Positions 1 through 9,742 are shown, counted from the first letter of the stretch. The stretch is DNA of 64,000 nt from Bradyrhizobium nanningense (GCF_004114535.1 NZ_LBJC01000005.1:248001-312000); one strand, 5' to 3'. A program made the numbers and translations. Notes: generated by a model from the letters alone, not told the origin.

Positions 1-1582
1 GCGACACCGCCATCTTTTCCAGATCGCTCGGCGCGGCGTAGCCGGTGATGAAATTGAATACGCGCGCGGCATCGCGGCCGATGGTCGGATCGGAGGTGAA
101 GTAGGAGAGGTCGGTGTAGATGCGCGCGGTGACCGGGTGATAATTGCCGGTGCCGGTATGAACATAGGTGGTGAGGCTGCCGCCCTCGCGGCGCACCACC
201 ATCGAGAGTTTCGCGTGCGTCTTCAGTTCGAGGAAGCCGTAGACGACCTGCACGCCGGCGCGTTCGAGGTCGCGCGCCCAGCGGATGTTGGCTTCCTCGT
301 CGAAGCGCGCCTTCAGCTCGATCAGCGCCGTGACGGATTTGCCGGCCTCGGCGGCTTCGGCCAGCGTGCGCACGATCGGCGAGTTATTGGAGGTGCGGTA
401 GAGCGTCTGCTTGATCGCGACGACATCGGGGTCGCGCGCGGCCTGCTGCAGGAACTGCACCACGACGTCGAAGGATTCGTAGGGGTGATGGACGACGAGG
501 TCCTTCTGCCGGATCGCGGCAAAGATGTCGCCGCCGTGTTCGCGCACGCGCTCGGGGTGACGCGGCACGTAAGGGGTGAATTCGAGATCGGGGCGGTCGA
601 GGCGGGTGAGCTGTGAGAGCTCGTTCATCGCCTGGACGCCGTCGACCAGGAAGACCTCGTCGTCGGCGGCCGAGAGGGCGTGCTGAACGAAGCTGCGCAA
701 CTGCTCCGGCATCTTGGCGTCGATCTCGAGCCGGATCACCGAGCCGCGGCGCCGGCGCTTCAGCGCCGTCTCGAACAGGCGGACGAGGTCTTCCGCCTCT
801 TCCTCGATCTCAAGCTCGGAGTCGCGGATGATCCGGAAGGCGCCCTGGCCGTGCAGATTGTAGCCGGGGAACAGGCGGTTGATGAACAGGGCGGTTGCCT
901 GTTCCAGCGAGATCAGCCGAACGGTCTTGCCGTCGGCCGGCAGGCGGATGAAGCGGTCGATCTTGCCGGGCATGCGGATCAGCGCATTCATCTGCTTGCC
1001 GTCGGCGGCGCGCGTGAGCTGGAGCGCGATGGTGAAGCCGAGGCTCGGGATGAACGGGAAGGGGTGCGCCGGGTCGATCGCCAGCGGCGTCAGCAGCGGG
1101 AACACGTTGTTGAGGAAGTAGTCCTCGATCCAGGTCCGTTCCGCCTTGGTGACGTCCTTGCCGTCGACCAGCACGATGCCGACATCGGCCAGCGTGCCGC
1201 GCAGGTCGCGCCAGATCGCCTGCTGGTCGGAGGCAAGTTCGGAGACGGTGCGGTTGATCAGCGCGAGCTGCTCGGATGGCGTCAGGCCGTCGGGGCTGCG
1301 TTCGGCAATGCCCTCGCGCACCTGGGCCTTGATGCCGGCGACGCGGACCATGAAAAATTCGTCGAGGTTATTCGCCGAAATCGACAGGAATCGCACCCGC
1401 TCCAGCATGGGGTGGCTGGAATTGACCGATTCCTCCAGGACGCGGCGGTTGAAATGCAGCCAGGAGAGCTCGCGGTTGATGAATCGTTCGGGGCTGGATG
1501 CGATCGCCGGCAGACCCTCGGTTTCCGGGACTTTTTCTTTGGTTTCAATAGCTTGCGCAGAGTCCATCAGAAGTCGGTCCAT
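1..1582 (-). CDS. ppk: Polyphosphate kinase 1 (3' end outside window)
   Basis: Makes inorganic polyphosphate reversibly from ATP. The visible part, read leftward, covers most of a PPK1: an N-terminal stretch with [11 protein letters not shown] (about residues 30-40), the middle domain, and the catalytic core with [14 protein letters not shown] followed 19 residues later by the His of [10 protein letters not shown]. That pair matches the two essential histidines (H435 and H454 in the E. coli enzyme). The C-terminal domain lies beyond base 1, so the gene is partial. I chose the ATG ending at 1582; a second in-frame ATG ends at 1567 (protein starting [10 protein letters not shown]) and is equally possible. 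It is transcribed with hdaA and the phosphatidyltransferase gene upstream, the usual order in related alphaproteobacteria. Confidence 0.95.
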   Translation of the reverse strand, partial: MDRLLMDSAQAIETKEKVPETEGLPAIASSPERFINRELSWLHFNRRVLEESVNSSHPMLERVRFLSISANNLDEFFMVRVAGIKAQVREGIAERSPDGLTPSEQLALINRTVSELASDQQAIWRDLRGTLADVGIVLVDGKDVTKAERTWIEDYFLNNVFPLLTPLAIDPAHPFPFIPSLGFTIALQLTRAADGKQMNALIRMPGKIDRFIRLPADGKTVRLISLEQATALFINRLFPGYNLHGQGAFRIIRDSELEIEEEAEDLVRLFETALKRRRRGSVIRLEIDAKMPEQLRSFVQHALSAADDEVFLVDGVQAMNELSQLTRLDRPDLEFTPYVPRHPERVREHGGDIFAAIRQKDLVVHHPYESFDVVVQFLQQAARDPDVVAIKQTLYRTSNNSPIVRTLAEAAEAGKSVTALIELKARFDEEANIRWARDLERAGVQVVYGFLELKTHAKLSMVVRREGGSLTTYVHTGTGNYHPVTARIYTDLSYFTSDPTIGRDAARVFNFITGYAAPSDLEKMAVS

Positions 1583-1722
1583 CCTGTCTCGCCTCACTTT
1601 GCGATCTATGCGCAAAACCCGCGGGAGCATGTGTTAGAGCGATGACGTTTCGATGACATTGATGTTCCGCCGCTTCGCGGCGTCAAGCGGGCTTCGCGCG
1701 GCCGCCGGGCGGGCCAGCGGGG

Positions 1723-2400
1723 TCAGACGTCCCGGAGCAGCTCGGCGGCCAGCGCCCTTGTGACGGGTCGGCCGAGCCGCAAGGCTTCACTATCGAGCAG
1801 TTCCACGGCCTGGCGGGCGGCAGCCGAGGACCGCTCAAGGCGGGTGGCGAGGTACCCGACCACGCTCTCGTCCACATTGAGCTGGCGATCGGCGCAGAAT
1901 TTGACGATCAGGCCGCGGAAGAGCTGGTCGTCGGGGGGCAGCAGCGTGACAACAGGCACGGCGCGCAGGCGCGAGCGCAGGTCGCGAAGCTCGATCTCCA
2001 GCGCGGCCGGCACCTCGCGTCCGGTGAACAGCACATAGGCGCCGTCCTCGCGGGCGAGGTTCATCAGGTGGAAGAGGGCGCGTTCGTCGAAGTCCTTGGC
2101 CCTGATATCCTCGACCACCAGCGCCCCGGTGGCGAGCGCGCCCGGAACGCCGCCGGCCGTCAAGACGTTGGCAACGGTCGAGCGGGCGCCTGATATTTCA
2201 GCCCAGATCGCGGCGAGGTGGCTCTTGCCGCTGCCTTCCGGGCCGGCCAGCCACATGATCCGGTTCGGCCATTCCGGCCAGCTGTCGATCAGGGCCAGAC
2301 CCGCCGCGTTGGCGGGGCCTTCAAGGAAGTTGTCCCGGCTGAGGCTCTCCGCATGCGGAAGCGCAAAGGCCAATTGTCGGGGATGGACGCGGCTTGCCAC
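1723..2400 (-). CDS. hdaA: HdaA, DnaA-related regulatory inactivator of replication
   Basis: A 225-residue DnaA-family AAA+ protein without the DnaA DNA-binding domain. It begins with a conserved clamp-binding-like stretch (PRQLAFALPHAES, residues 8-20) and has a P-loop GPEGSGKS at 53-60. In Caulobacter, HdaA with the beta sliding clamp stimulates ATP hydrolysis by DnaA and so prevents re-initiation; I infer the same role here. It lies between the phosphatidyltransferase gene and ppk on the same strand. The AI-2E/PerM-type transporter gene often found next to hdaA in relatives is absent: only about 100 bases separate the start from the upstream gene. Confidence 0.9.
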   Translation of the reverse strand: MASRVHPRQLAFALPHAESLSRDNFLEGPANAAGLALIDSWPEWPNRIMWLAGPEGSGKSHLAAIWAEISGARSTVANVLTAGGVPGALATGALVVEDIRAKDFDERALFHLMNLAREDGAYVLFTGREVPAALEIELRDLRSRLRAVPVVTLLPPDDQLFRGLIVKFCADRQLNVDESVVGYLATRLERSSAAARQAVELLDSEALRLGRPVTRALAAELLRDV

Positions 2401-2506
2401 GCTTGCTTTGCTCCATGCCGGCGCGCCGGCCCGTTTGAAGAGAATTCGACCTGATCGAGCGGATTGGCCTTTTGCGGGGCCGCTTCCGCTCTCACCTGGT
2501 CCGCTC

Positions 2507-3067
2507 TCACTTGGCTTCGATCGTGCTCATGTGCCGCAGCCACCCGACGAGATAGAGCGACACCGAGGAGAGCGTGAAGATCGTGACGAGGCCCATCAGG
2601 ATGATATCATAAGGGGCCGGCTTGAAGCCGAAGGCAAGCGCCGCCAGCACCAGCGCTGCGAACGCCACTTGCGCAACCGTGTTGAGCTTGGACACTTTCG
2701 AGGGCTTCATCTCGACCGGCCGGTCGAACAGCCAGGATACGATCACGGCGGCGACGATCATGATGTCGCGCGACACCACCAGGATCACGATCCAGCGCGG
2801 AATTGCGCCCCAGATCCCCAGCGCCATGTAGATCGAGACCAGCAGGGCCTTGTCCGCGAGCGGATCGAGCAGGGCGCCAAGCTCGCTCGTCATGTTGAAG
2901 CGCTTGGCCAGGAAGCCGTCCACGGCATCACTGATGCCGGCGATCAGGAAGACGGCGAACGCGACCTCCATTTGGCTCGACACGATGGCCCAGACGATGA
3001 TCGGGACCAGCATGATGCGGCCCAGGGTAATGATATTCGGAATACTCACGAAAGCGCTTCCCGGCAC
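2507..3067 (-). CDS. CDP-alcohol phosphatidyltransferase (PgsA-like)
   Basis: Integral membrane protein of 186 residues with about five hydrophobic segments. It carries the family signature D-x2-D-G-x2-A-(K/R)-x8-G-x3-D-x3-D, seen as DAVDGFLAK then GALLDPLADK (about residues 47-73), which binds the CDP-alcohol and metal. The family moves a phosphatidyl group from a CDP-alcohol to a second alcohol; PgsA-type members make phosphatidylglycerophosphate from CDP-diacylglycerol and glycerol-3-phosphate. The acceptor cannot be read from the sequence. The signature has Lys where many members have Arg. First gene of the leftward hdaA-ppk group and divergent from purM, with about 140 bases between the two starts. 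Confidence 0.88.
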   Translation of the reverse strand: MPGSAFVSIPNIITLGRIMLVPIIVWAIVSSQMEVAFAVFLIAGISDAVDGFLAKRFNMTSELGALLDPLADKALLVSIYMALGIWGAIPRWIVILVVSRDIMIVAAVIVSWLFDRPVEMKPSKVSKLNTVAQVAFAALVLAALAFGFKPAPYDIILMGLVTIFTLSSVSLYLVGWLRHMSTIEAK

Positions 3068-3206
3068 CCGGTCTGACCTCGAATCCGGCCTCTCGGGAGG
3101 CTGAACCGGTTGATATCTCTACATAGTATATGGCGGTGCGCCATGCGAGCCATTGCGCGTCCCCGGAATTCGACGTAACCAGCCGCAAACCCACTGGAAA
3201 TCGGGC

Positions 3207-4280
3207 ATGACCGACCGCAAAAACGGCCTCACTTACGCCGATTCAGGCGTCGATATCGACGCGGGCAACCGCCTGGTCGATTTGATCAAGCCGATGGTGC
3301 GCGCCACCGCCCGGCCGGGCGCCGACGCCGAGATCGGCGGCTTCGGCGGCCTGTTCGACCTCAAGGCGGCCGGTTTCAAGGACCCGGTCCTGGTGGCCGC
3401 GACCGACGGCGTCGGCACCAAGGTCAAGATCGCGATCGAGACCGGGCTGCACGGCGGGATCGGCATCGACCTCGTCGCCATGAGTGTCAACGACCTCGTG
3501 GTGCAGGGCGCCGAGCCGCTGTTCTTCCTCGACTATTTCGCCTGCGGCAAGCTCGACCCCGAGGCCACCGCCTCGATCGTCGCCGGCGTCGCGGAAGGCT
3601 GCCGCGAATCCGGCTGCGCCTTGATCGGCGGTGAGACCGCCGAGATGCCCGGCCTGTACAAGGACGGCGATTACGATCTCGGCGGCTTTGCCGTCGGTGC
3701 CGCGGAGCGCGGTACGCTGCTGCCGCGCAAGGACATCGCGGCGGGCGATGCCGTGATCGGTCTCGCCTCCTCGGGCGTGCATTCCAACGGCTTCTCGCTG
3801 GTCCGCAAGATCGTGGAACAATCAGGCCTTGGCTTCGGGACGCCGGCGCCGTTCGCCCCGGTCATGACGCTCGGCGGCGCGCTGCTGACGCCGACCAGGC
3901 TCTACGTCAAATCCTGCCTGCGTGCGATCCGCGAGACCGGTGCGGTGAAGGGTCTTGCCCACATCACCGGCGGCGGCTTCACCGACAACATTCCGCGCGT
4001 GCTGCCGCAGAACCTGGGCGTCGGCATCGATCTGGCGCGCCTGCCGGTGCTGCCGGTGTTCAAATGGCTGGCGGCGCAGGCCGGCATCGCCGAGCTGGAA
4101 ATGTTGCGCACGTTCAATTGCGGCATCGGCATGATCGCGATCGTCGAGCCCGACAAGGTCGAGCAGGTCATGCAGGTCTTCACCGATGCCGGCGAGACGG
4201 TGGCGCAGCTCGGCACGGTGATCCCGGCCGACGGCGAGCACCGCGTCGTCTATAACGGCCATCTCGACCTGGCATTGTGA
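3207..4280 (+). CDS. purM: Phosphoribosylformylglycinamidine cyclo-ligase (AIR synthetase)
   Basis: Fifth step of purine synthesis: ATP-driven closure of FGAM to aminoimidazole ribotide. The protein of 357 residues starts [18 protein letters not shown]. It shows [30 protein letters not shown] and a Gly-rich [13 protein letters not shown], all typical of PurM and the related ATP-binding fold. An upstream in-frame ATG at 3153 would add 18 poorly conserved residues, so I start at 3207. The stop codon overlaps the purN start, which implies translational coupling. Confidence 0.96.
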   Translation: MTDRKNGLTYADSGVDIDAGNRLVDLIKPMVRATARPGADAEIGGFGGLFDLKAAGFKDPVLVAATDGVGTKVKIAIETGLHGGIGIDLVAMSVNDLVVQGAEPLFFLDYFACGKLDPEATASIVAGVAEGCRESGCALIGGETAEMPGLYKDGDYDLGGFAVGAAERGTLLPRKDIAAGDAVIGLASSGVHSNGFSLVRKIVEQSGLGFGTPAPFAPVMTLGGALLTPTRLYVKSCLRAIRETGAVKGLAHITGGGFTDNIPRVLPQNLGVGIDLARLPVLPVFKWLAAQAGIAELEMLRTFNCGIGMIAIVEPDKVEQVMQVFTDAGETVAQLGTVIPADGEHRVVYNGHLDLAL

Positions 4281-4933
4281 TGAAGCGTCGCGTCGCCATC
4301 CTGATCTCCGGCCGCGGCTCCAACATGGCCGCGCTGATTAAGGCCGCAAGCTCGGCGGATTTCCCGGCCGAGATCTCGCTCGTCATCTCGAACAAGGCCG
4401 ATGCGCTCGGGCTTGAACGGGCCAAAGCGGCCGGCGTGAACACGCTGGTGATCGAGAGCAAGCCGTTCGGCAAGGACCGCGCCGGTTTTGAGAAAGTGCT
4501 GCAGGCGGCGCTCGATCAGCACGGTATCGAGCTGATCTGTCTCGGCGGCTTCATGCGCCTGTTCACGCCCGAGTTCACCAGGGCTTGGTACGGGCGGATG
4601 CTCAACATCCATCCCTCGCTGCTGCCGTCCTTCCCCGGCCTCGATCCGCACGGCCAGGCTTTGCGCGCCGGAGTGAAACTGTCCGGTGCGACGGTGCACT
4701 TCGTGATCCCCGAGACCGATGCCGGCCCGATCGTGATGCAGGGCGCGGTCCCCGTCAGCGATCACGACACGGCGGATACGCTGTCGGAGCGCATCCTCGA
4801 GGTCGAGCACCGCATCTATCCCGAAGCGCTGCGGCTGCTTGCGACCGGCAAGGTCCGGATCGAGGGCGATGTCTGCAAGACGGATGGAAGCGGACCCTCT
4901 GAGAACTTTTTGGTTGCGCCGGTGGTGCGCTGA
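4280..4933 (+). CDS. purN: Phosphoribosylglycinamide formyltransferase
   Basis: Third step of purine synthesis: formyl transfer from 10-formyltetrahydrofolate to glycinamide ribonucleotide. The 217-residue protein has the substrate loop GRGSNM (residues 11-16), the catalytic stretch NIHPSLLPSFPG (about 110) with its Asn and His, and the ETDAGPI motif with the catalytic Asp. The ATG shares one base with the purM stop (TGATG); a GTG three bases earlier is also possible. purM-purN coupling is the usual arrangement. The gene converges on cspA. Confidence 0.96.
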   Translation: MKRRVAILISGRGSNMAALIKAASSADFPAEISLVISNKADALGLERAKAAGVNTLVIESKPFGKDRAGFEKVLQAALDQHGIELICLGGFMRLFTPEFTRAWYGRMLNIHPSLLPSFPGLDPHGQALRAGVKLSGATVHFVIPETDAGPIVMQGAVPVSDHDTADTLSERILEVEHRIYPEALRLLATGKVRIEGDVCKTDGSGPSENFLVAPVVR

Positions 4934-4960
4934 AGCGCCGTCCTCGCGGCGGTCTTCACA

Positions 4961-4988
4961 AACAAAATCCCCCGGCAGAGCCGGGGGG
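4961..4988 (-). terminator. Rho-independent terminator downstream of cspA
   Basis: A perfect GC stem pairs 4969-4975 with 4981-4987 around a five-base loop. Read leftward it is followed by an ATTTTGTTT-like run, so it is oriented to end cspA transcription. It lies between the converging purN and cspA stops and could also weakly stop purN transcripts. Confidence 0.8.
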
Positions 4989-5025
4989 CCACGTCATGAT
5001 CTCTCGCGCTTCACGTCGAGAGACA

Positions 5026-5232
5026 TCAGGAGACCTTGAGGTTCTCCGCGGATGCTTTGCCGCGGTTCTCCACGAGGTCATATTCAACCACCTGGTTCTC
5101 GTTCAGGGTGGAGAGTCCGGCACGCTCGACGGCCGAGATATGGACGAACACGTCCTTGTCGCTGCCGTTCGGCTTGATGAACCCATAGCCCTTGGTCGGG
5201 TTGAACCATTTGACGGTGCCCTTTTGCGGCAT
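5026..5232 (-). CDS. cspA: Cold-shock protein, CspA family
   Basis: A 68-residue single cold-shock domain starting MPQKGTVKWFNPTKGYGFIK. RNP1 (KGYGFI) and RNP2 (VFVHI) are both present, so it should bind single-stranded RNA/DNA as a chaperone. A strong GGAGGA ribosome site precedes the ATG. Rhizobia carry many csp paralogues, so the symbol only names the family; whether it is cold-induced cannot be seen. An intrinsic terminator follows. Confidence 0.93.
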   Translation of the reverse strand: MPQKGTVKWFNPTKGYGFIKPNGSDKDVFVHISAVERAGLSTLNENQVVEYDLVENRGKASAENLKVS

Positions 5233-5602
5233 CGCTAGTCTCCTCCACTAGATATAAAAAAGACGCGGCCGCTGTTTCGCGTGCCACGCCACAAACGGGC
5301 TTCCGAAGTCTGTTTGAGTCTCAACGTCGCGAAACGCACAGCGAGCGGCCAATTCCGATTGTGTCCAATATTGCAACATGAAAATCGCCCGTTAGCAAGC
5401 CGTGCACGAATTTCAAGGGCAGGCAGGCTGTGCCGATTTGCAATTTCCGACCTGTGGCCGCGGAACCACAATCGAGGGCAATAGCCTCGGTGACAGGGCC
5501 AGGCGGTTGACGCTCCGTGGCAGTTCGGCACAAATCGCGGCATGCGTGCGCCGCGCGTGTTGCATTTTTGCGCGCCGCCATTTGCTTTCGGGATTTGTCG
5601 TC
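5233..5602. other. Divergent intergenic region, cspA / beta-barrel gene
   Basis: About 370 bases between the starts of cspA (leftward) and the beta-barrel gene (rightward). The cspA side is AT-richer with a T-run just before its ribosome site, compatible with a structured cold-shock leader. On the right side TTGACG at 5507-5512 could be a -35 box, but the matching -10 (ACAAAT at 5530) is poor. I see no gene here. Confidence 0.4.
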
Positions 5603-6766
5603 ATGTGCTGCACGTCGCAGCCCTCCGGGACACGGCAGACGATCGGGCTGGACCGCGTCCGCAGGGTTGCAGCGGCGATCGCGATGGCGTTTGCGATCGT
5701 CGTGATGATGTCGGCCGCATCGCCAGTCTTCGCGCAAAGCCCGACGCCTACGCCGACGCCCACGCCCACGCCGTCACCGACCCCGATACCGATCCCGTCG
5801 CCGACATCGACCAATTACGATCAGTCGGTCGGAAACAGCGCGCTCAATCTCGGCTCCGGCTTCCTGGAGCGGCTCGGCAACCAGGCATCGGGTGGTTTCA
5901 ACCGGGCGTTCCGCACCAATCCCGGCGGCGGCGGCGCATCGGCGAGCACGGAAGATCCGCGCTACCGCACCTGGTTCGAGGGCTACGGCATCTCGGTCCG
6001 CACCGACGCGCAAGGCGACTTCGTCGGCGACAGGCGCAAGACGGTCGGGGGCGTCGCCGGCTTCGGCGCGCGCGTGGCGCCGGGTGTCGATCTCGGCTTC
6101 TCCGTCGACCAGAGCCACACCGACGTCGACGTGCCGCTGGCGCTGCAATCGGCGACGCTCGACCTGACGCAAATCGGCGTCAACGGCTCGGTCGACAAGG
6201 GCCCGTGGACCTGGGCCTTTGCCGTGGTGCACGGCTTCGGCAAGGTCCGTTCCAGCCGTGACACGGGCCTCGGTCTTGCGACCGCGGGCTACCGCGCCGC
6301 GATCGACGGCGCGCTGACCGAGATCAGCTATTACTGGACCAAGGACCAGATGCGCATCGTGCCCAAGGGGGCGCTGGAATATGTGCGTGCCACCAGCGCG
6401 GCGTTCCAGGAGACCGGCGGCCTCGATCCGCTCAACGTCGGCTCGACGGCGCTTTCACGCGCGCGCGTCATGATCGGGGCCGAGATCGGCCGCTACTTCG
6501 TCATCGATCAGAAGATCCTCGACCTGTCCGCCTACGGCAAGTTCGTCGACAATTTCCACCAGGATCTCGGGTCGATCCAGGTTAGCCTGGGAGCCCAGAG
6601 CATCGTCGTTCCCGGCATCGGCGAGAGCCGCTACGGCGCGGATGCCGGCGCCTCGGCTTCGCTCAGCCTGACCAACGTGGCTCGGCTCTACCTCAATTAC
6701 GACGGCAAGTTTCGCAGCCAGCTGACCTCGCACCAGGGCACGGTCGGCTTCGAATACAAATGGTGA
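5603..6766 (+). CDS. Outer-membrane autotransporter-type beta-barrel protein without passenger
   Basis: Likely exported outer-membrane protein of 387 residues. From the chosen ATG it has a basic n-region, a hydrophobic core and a VFAQ-type signal cleavage site near residue 45. A low-complexity Pro-Thr/Pro-Ser linker encoded by hexanucleotide units at about 5740-5810 follows, then roughly 280 residues rich in alternating aromatic strands ending EYKW, the terminal aromatic expected of an outer-membrane barrel. It resembles the autotransporter translocator domain (YRTWFEGYGISV opens the barrel), but there is no passenger of normal size. The reading frame extends upstream to 5402; the signal peptide supports starting at 5603. 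Function unknown. Confidence 0.75.
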   Translation: MCCTSQPSGTRQTIGLDRVRRVAAAIAMAFAIVVMMSAASPVFAQSPTPTPTPTPTPSPTPIPIPSPTSTNYDQSVGNSALNLGSGFLERLGNQASGGFNRAFRTNPGGGGASASTEDPRYRTWFEGYGISVRTDAQGDFVGDRRKTVGGVAGFGARVAPGVDLGFSVDQSHTDVDVPLALQSATLDLTQIGVNGSVDKGPWTWAFAVVHGFGKVRSSRDTGLGLATAGYRAAIDGALTEISYYWTKDQMRIVPKGALEYVRATSAAFQETGGLDPLNVGSTALSRARVMIGAEIGRYFVIDQKILDLSAYGKFVDNFHQDLGSIQVSLGAQSIVVPGIGESRYGADAGASASLSLTNVARLYLNYDGKFRSQLTSHQGTVGFEYKW

Positions 6767-6787
6767 GCGGGTAGCCCGCTTAGGTGT

Positions 6788-7828
6788 TTAGGCCGGCGTT
6801 GCCGCGACATATCCCGTCAGCCCAAAACCCTCGCGCGCGGCCGTCATCATCGGCACCAGCGCGTTCGGATGGATGAACTCGTCGCGGAAGCAGGGATAGG
6901 TCTTGGGATCGAAGATCTTCTTCAGCCAGTCGACCACGATCTTGTGGCGCTCGGAGGCGCGGAACTCCTTGTGATAGGTGAGCCAGAGATCGGCGTGGTG
7001 GCTGACGCCGAGATCGACGGCGATCAGCGGCGCGCCGAGGGCGATCGAGACCGTCGGCAGGAAGCCGATGCCGGCGCCGCGTTCGATGGCATAGAGCACG
7101 CCGACCGAGGAATTGGTCTTGATCCCGACGATGCCCTCCAGCGACTTCAGTCCGAGCACGCGGGCGTAGGCGCCGTCGTCGACCTGCGGTGCGCTCTGCT
7201 TGATGATGCGGTGGTCCTTCAGCTCCGCAAGGGTCGCCGGCACACCGTAGAGGTTTTCATACTCCTTGGAGACGAAGGGATAGATGTGCAGACGGCCGAG
7301 CTTGGCGACGATCAGGTCGGGATTGGTCGGCGGCTCGAGCTGGATCGCGATGTCCGATTCAAGCCGTGCGACGTCGGCCTGCTCCATCGCACAGCGCAGA
7401 TCGACTGTGATCCTGCGGTAGGTTTTCTGGAAGTCGATCAGGCGCGGCAGGATCCAGAAATTGCCAGGACCCTCCGTCACCGCGACGCGTACGGTGCCCG
7501 AAGTGTTGTTCGACGATCGCGAAGCGCGCCGGAAGACGTTGAAGGCATGACGCTCCATATGCGCAACGTCGGCGATCATCGCGGTGCCTTCATCGCTGAG
7601 CGTGAGCCCGCTCTGGTCGCGCAGGAACAGCTTGCAGCCGATGCTCTCTTCGAGCCGGTCGATCCGGCGCATCAGCGTGGTCGAGGTGAGCCCGAGCTCC
7701 TCAGCGGCATTGCGAAAACTTTTATATTTTGCGCACGCTAAAAACAGCTTCAAATCGTCCCAGGACGCATCCAGGGACTCTTCACGGTGCTGCATCATCG
7801 CAGCACCCCGGTGCAATAACTGCTGCAT
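6788..7828 (-). CDS. LysR-family transcriptional regulator
   Basis: 346 residues with an N-terminal winged helix (DLKLFLACAKYKSFRNAAEE onward, about residues 25-85, including TLMRRIDRLEESIG) and a LysR substrate-binding domain to the C terminus. The start has an AGGA ribosome site five bases upstream; an ATG pair at 7795-7798 would remove about ten residues. It is divergent from the acyltransferase-like gene at 7900 with only 71 bases between, which suggests control of that gene cluster. The effector is unknown. Confidence 0.85.
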   Translation of the reverse strand: MQQLLHRGAAMMQHREESLDASWDDLKLFLACAKYKSFRNAAEELGLTSTTLMRRIDRLEESIGCKLFLRDQSGLTLSDEGTAMIADVAHMERHAFNVFRRASRSSNNTSGTVRVAVTEGPGNFWILPRLIDFQKTYRRITVDLRCAMEQADVARLESDIAIQLEPPTNPDLIVAKLGRLHIYPFVSKEYENLYGVPATLAELKDHRIIKQSAPQVDDGAYARVLGLKSLEGIVGIKTNSSVGVLYAIERGAGIGFLPTVSIALGAPLIAVDLGVSHHADLWLTYHKEFRASERHKIVVDWLKKIFDPKTYPCFRDEFIHPNALVPMMTAAREGFGLTGYVAATPA

Positions 7829-7899
7829 ATTCCTGATCTCCAGCCGCTAAAGTCGTCGGCGTAGCGGGGCACGAAAACCTCAAACGATAGAGGCGTGAT

Positions 7900-8517
7900 A
7901 TGGGTATGGAAAGGGGCTCGTTTGCCGCAAGGCATGATTTCGATGCCTTGCCGCTGAGCCCGGACATCGATGTCCGCTGCGCGCAATTGTCCGAAATTGC
8001 CGCGCTTGCGCAAATGGCGCACCGGTTGGTGCCGGGCGTGCGGATCGGGGCAGAAGAGCTTACGCGATACGCCACGCTCGATCCCCAGAGCATCCTGACG
8101 TTCAGCCGTAAGGGCCATCTCGTCGGCGGCATGGCCTTCCTGTTTCTCAATGACCGCGGGCACGATGCGCTGCTGCTCGACGAGATCTGCCTCACTGCGC
8201 CCGAGACCCACTATCTCGCTTCCGCAAGGGAAGACGTCGCCGCCATCTATATCTGGGCGATCGCGGCGACGGGGCGCGGCATCGCCGGTCTCGGCAAGGC
8301 GGCGGCACATCTGCGACAGCTAAGGTTTCGCGGCGCGAATTGCTATGCGCAGCCGTCAACGGTGGCCGGAGCCGACATCATGAAGGCGACCGGCTTTGCG
8401 CCGGTCCCGAGCTTCCAGCCCGACCTTTGGTGCTACGAGCGGCCTTGGCACCGGCTACCGATGCGCATGCCGGGCGCGATTATCCAAGCAAGGAGTATTG
8501 CAGATGCACGGTACTAG
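7900..8517 (+). CDS. Putative acyltransferase-like protein, unknown function
   Basis: A 205-residue soluble protein with no signal peptide. Its order of segments (DIDVRCAQLSEIAALAQMAH at 23-42, a central strand pair HLVGGMAFLFLN, then a helix and KATGFAPVPSF near the C terminus) is reminiscent of a GNAT fold, but the acetyl-CoA loop is not convincing, so the assignment is weak. It is first of a rightward group divergent from the LysR gene; its end overlaps the next gene's start by 14 bases, a sign of translational coupling. Confidence 0.6.
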   Translation: MGMERGSFAARHDFDALPLSPDIDVRCAQLSEIAALAQMAHRLVPGVRIGAEELTRYATLDPQSILTFSRKGHLVGGMAFLFLNDRGHDALLLDEICLTAPETHYLASAREDVAAIYIWAIAATGRGIAGLGKAAAHLRQLRFRGANCYAQPSTVAGADIMKATGFAPVPSFQPDLWCYERPWHRLPMRMPGAIIQARSIADARY

Positions 8518-9124
8518 AATTCCCGTCGCCAAGCCCTGTTCACGCGCCATCACCATCCGCCTTGCGCGCGATCCGAACGATCTCATGCTGGTCACCGCCA
8601 TTCGCTCCGCGGTCTATCTCGCCGAGCAGGATTGTCCGTTCGAGGAGGAGTTCGACGGTAACGACATGGTCGCGGCGCACTTCATCGGCTTCGTCGGCAA
8701 CGAACCTGCGGGCTGCCTGCGGGTGCGCTTCTTCGGCGATTTCGCCAAGGTGGAGCGGCTCGCGGTGCGTCACCAATACCGGCGCTCGCGCGTCTCGTTC
8801 AAGCTGGTGCAGGCCAGCGTCGACTACGTGAAGCGGAAGGGATTTCGCAAGATCTACGGTCAGGCGCAGGACAGGCTGGTCGATTTCTGGGCGCATTTCG
8901 GCGCCAAGCCGCTCGGCCATAATCGCAAGATCACGTTCTCGGATTTTTCCTACACGGAGATGCTGTTGGAGATCGAGCCGGGCCCGGACGCGATCACGCT
9001 GGACAGCGATCCCTATGTGATCATCCGTCCCGAGGGCGATTGGGACCGGCCGGGTGTGCTCGACGCCTCGGCGGGGCGGGCGGTGACTTCACCGCTGCGG
9101 GACCTCGCGCTCGCCGACCGCTGA
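8504..9124 (+). CDS. GNAT-family N-acyltransferase
   Basis: 206 residues starting MHGTRIPVAKPC, preceded by an AAGGAG site inside the upstream gene. The GNAT core is clear: AIRSAVYLAEQDCPFEEEFD (about 28-47), the strand ERLAVRHQYRRSRVSFKL that carries the CoA pyrophosphate loop, and a final YGQAQDRLVDFWAHFGAKP segment. The early segment resembles acyltransferases that take activated acyl groups, but the substrate is not identifiable. Likely co-transcribed with the genes on both sides and controlled by the adjacent LysR protein. Confidence 0.75.
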   Translation: MHGTRIPVAKPCSRAITIRLARDPNDLMLVTAIRSAVYLAEQDCPFEEEFDGNDMVAAHFIGFVGNEPAGCLRVRFFGDFAKVERLAVRHQYRRSRVSFKLVQASVDYVKRKGFRKIYGQAQDRLVDFWAHFGAKPLGHNRKITFSDFSYTEMLLEIEPGPDAITLDSDPYVIIRPEGDWDRPGVLDASAGRAVTSPLRDLALADR

Positions 9125-9148
9125 AATTGGTGCAGTCTGGCGCAGACA

Positions 9149-9712
9149 ATGCTGGCTTCCATCCACGATGATCCGCCGATTCTGATCTGCGCGGATCTCC
9201 AGATCGAATATCTGACCCCCGGACGCCGTCACGTCATCCTCGATGGTGATGCTGCCACGGCGCGCTGCCTGGAACTGCTGACGCTGTGGCGCGGCAATCT
9301 GTGGCCGGTGATGCACCTGAAGCGCATCGCGCAGGCCGCCTGGTTCAATCCGGCATCCAGGCTGACCGATTGGATCGCGGAGATGAAGCCGCGGCCGGGG
9401 GAGCTGACGTTCGAGCATCCGCTGCCGTCGGCCTACAGCTCGTCGCGGTTTGTGGACTACATGTCCAATATCCGCAATGTGCGCTGTATTGTGGTCGGTT
9501 TTTCCCTGGACGAGACCATCCTCGCCACTGCCGCCGACGGGTTTCACCGCAGCCATCGCTACCAGGTCGTCGCCGACGCCGTGGCTTGCCGGCAGCCGGG
9601 CACCGGTGATGCCGCCGCCTATAAGCATGCGGTAGTGAATGTCATCGGGAATTTTGCTACAATCCAAACGAGCGCCGAACTGATCAGAACCAGTGGCGCC
9701 GTTGCTGTGTAG
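9149..9712 (+). CDS. Isochorismatase-fold protein lacking usual catalytic residues
   Basis: 187 residues with the isochorismatase/cysteine-hydrolase pattern: strand plus Asp in ILICADLQIEYL (D16), the SAYSSSRFVDYM segment (94-105), and VVGFSLDETILATAADGF (115-132) followed by YQVVADAVACR. Where cysteine hydrolases have the nucleophile there is Thr123, and where the family has the catalytic Lys there is His90; only the Asp remains. True isochorismatases also lack the Cys but keep the Lys. So this may be a non-catalytic or altered family member. Third gene of the LysR-divergent group. No strong ribosome site is visible at the start. Confidence 0.65.
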   Translation: MLASIHDDPPILICADLQIEYLTPGRRHVILDGDAATARCLELLTLWRGNLWPVMHLKRIAQAAWFNPASRLTDWIAEMKPRPGELTFEHPLPSAYSSSRFVDYMSNIRNVRCIVVGFSLDETILATAADGFHRSHRYQVVADAVACRQPGTGDAAAYKHAVVNVIGNFATIQTSAELIRTSGAVAV

Positions 9713-9742
9713 GCGGCCGCGACCCGCGGATGGGGTGAGAGA

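Noticed and set aside
680..1645. Long open frame on the + strand opposite ppk
   Set aside because: It is antisense to an unmistakable polyphosphate kinase and has no conserved motifs; high-GC DNA gives such frames by chance.
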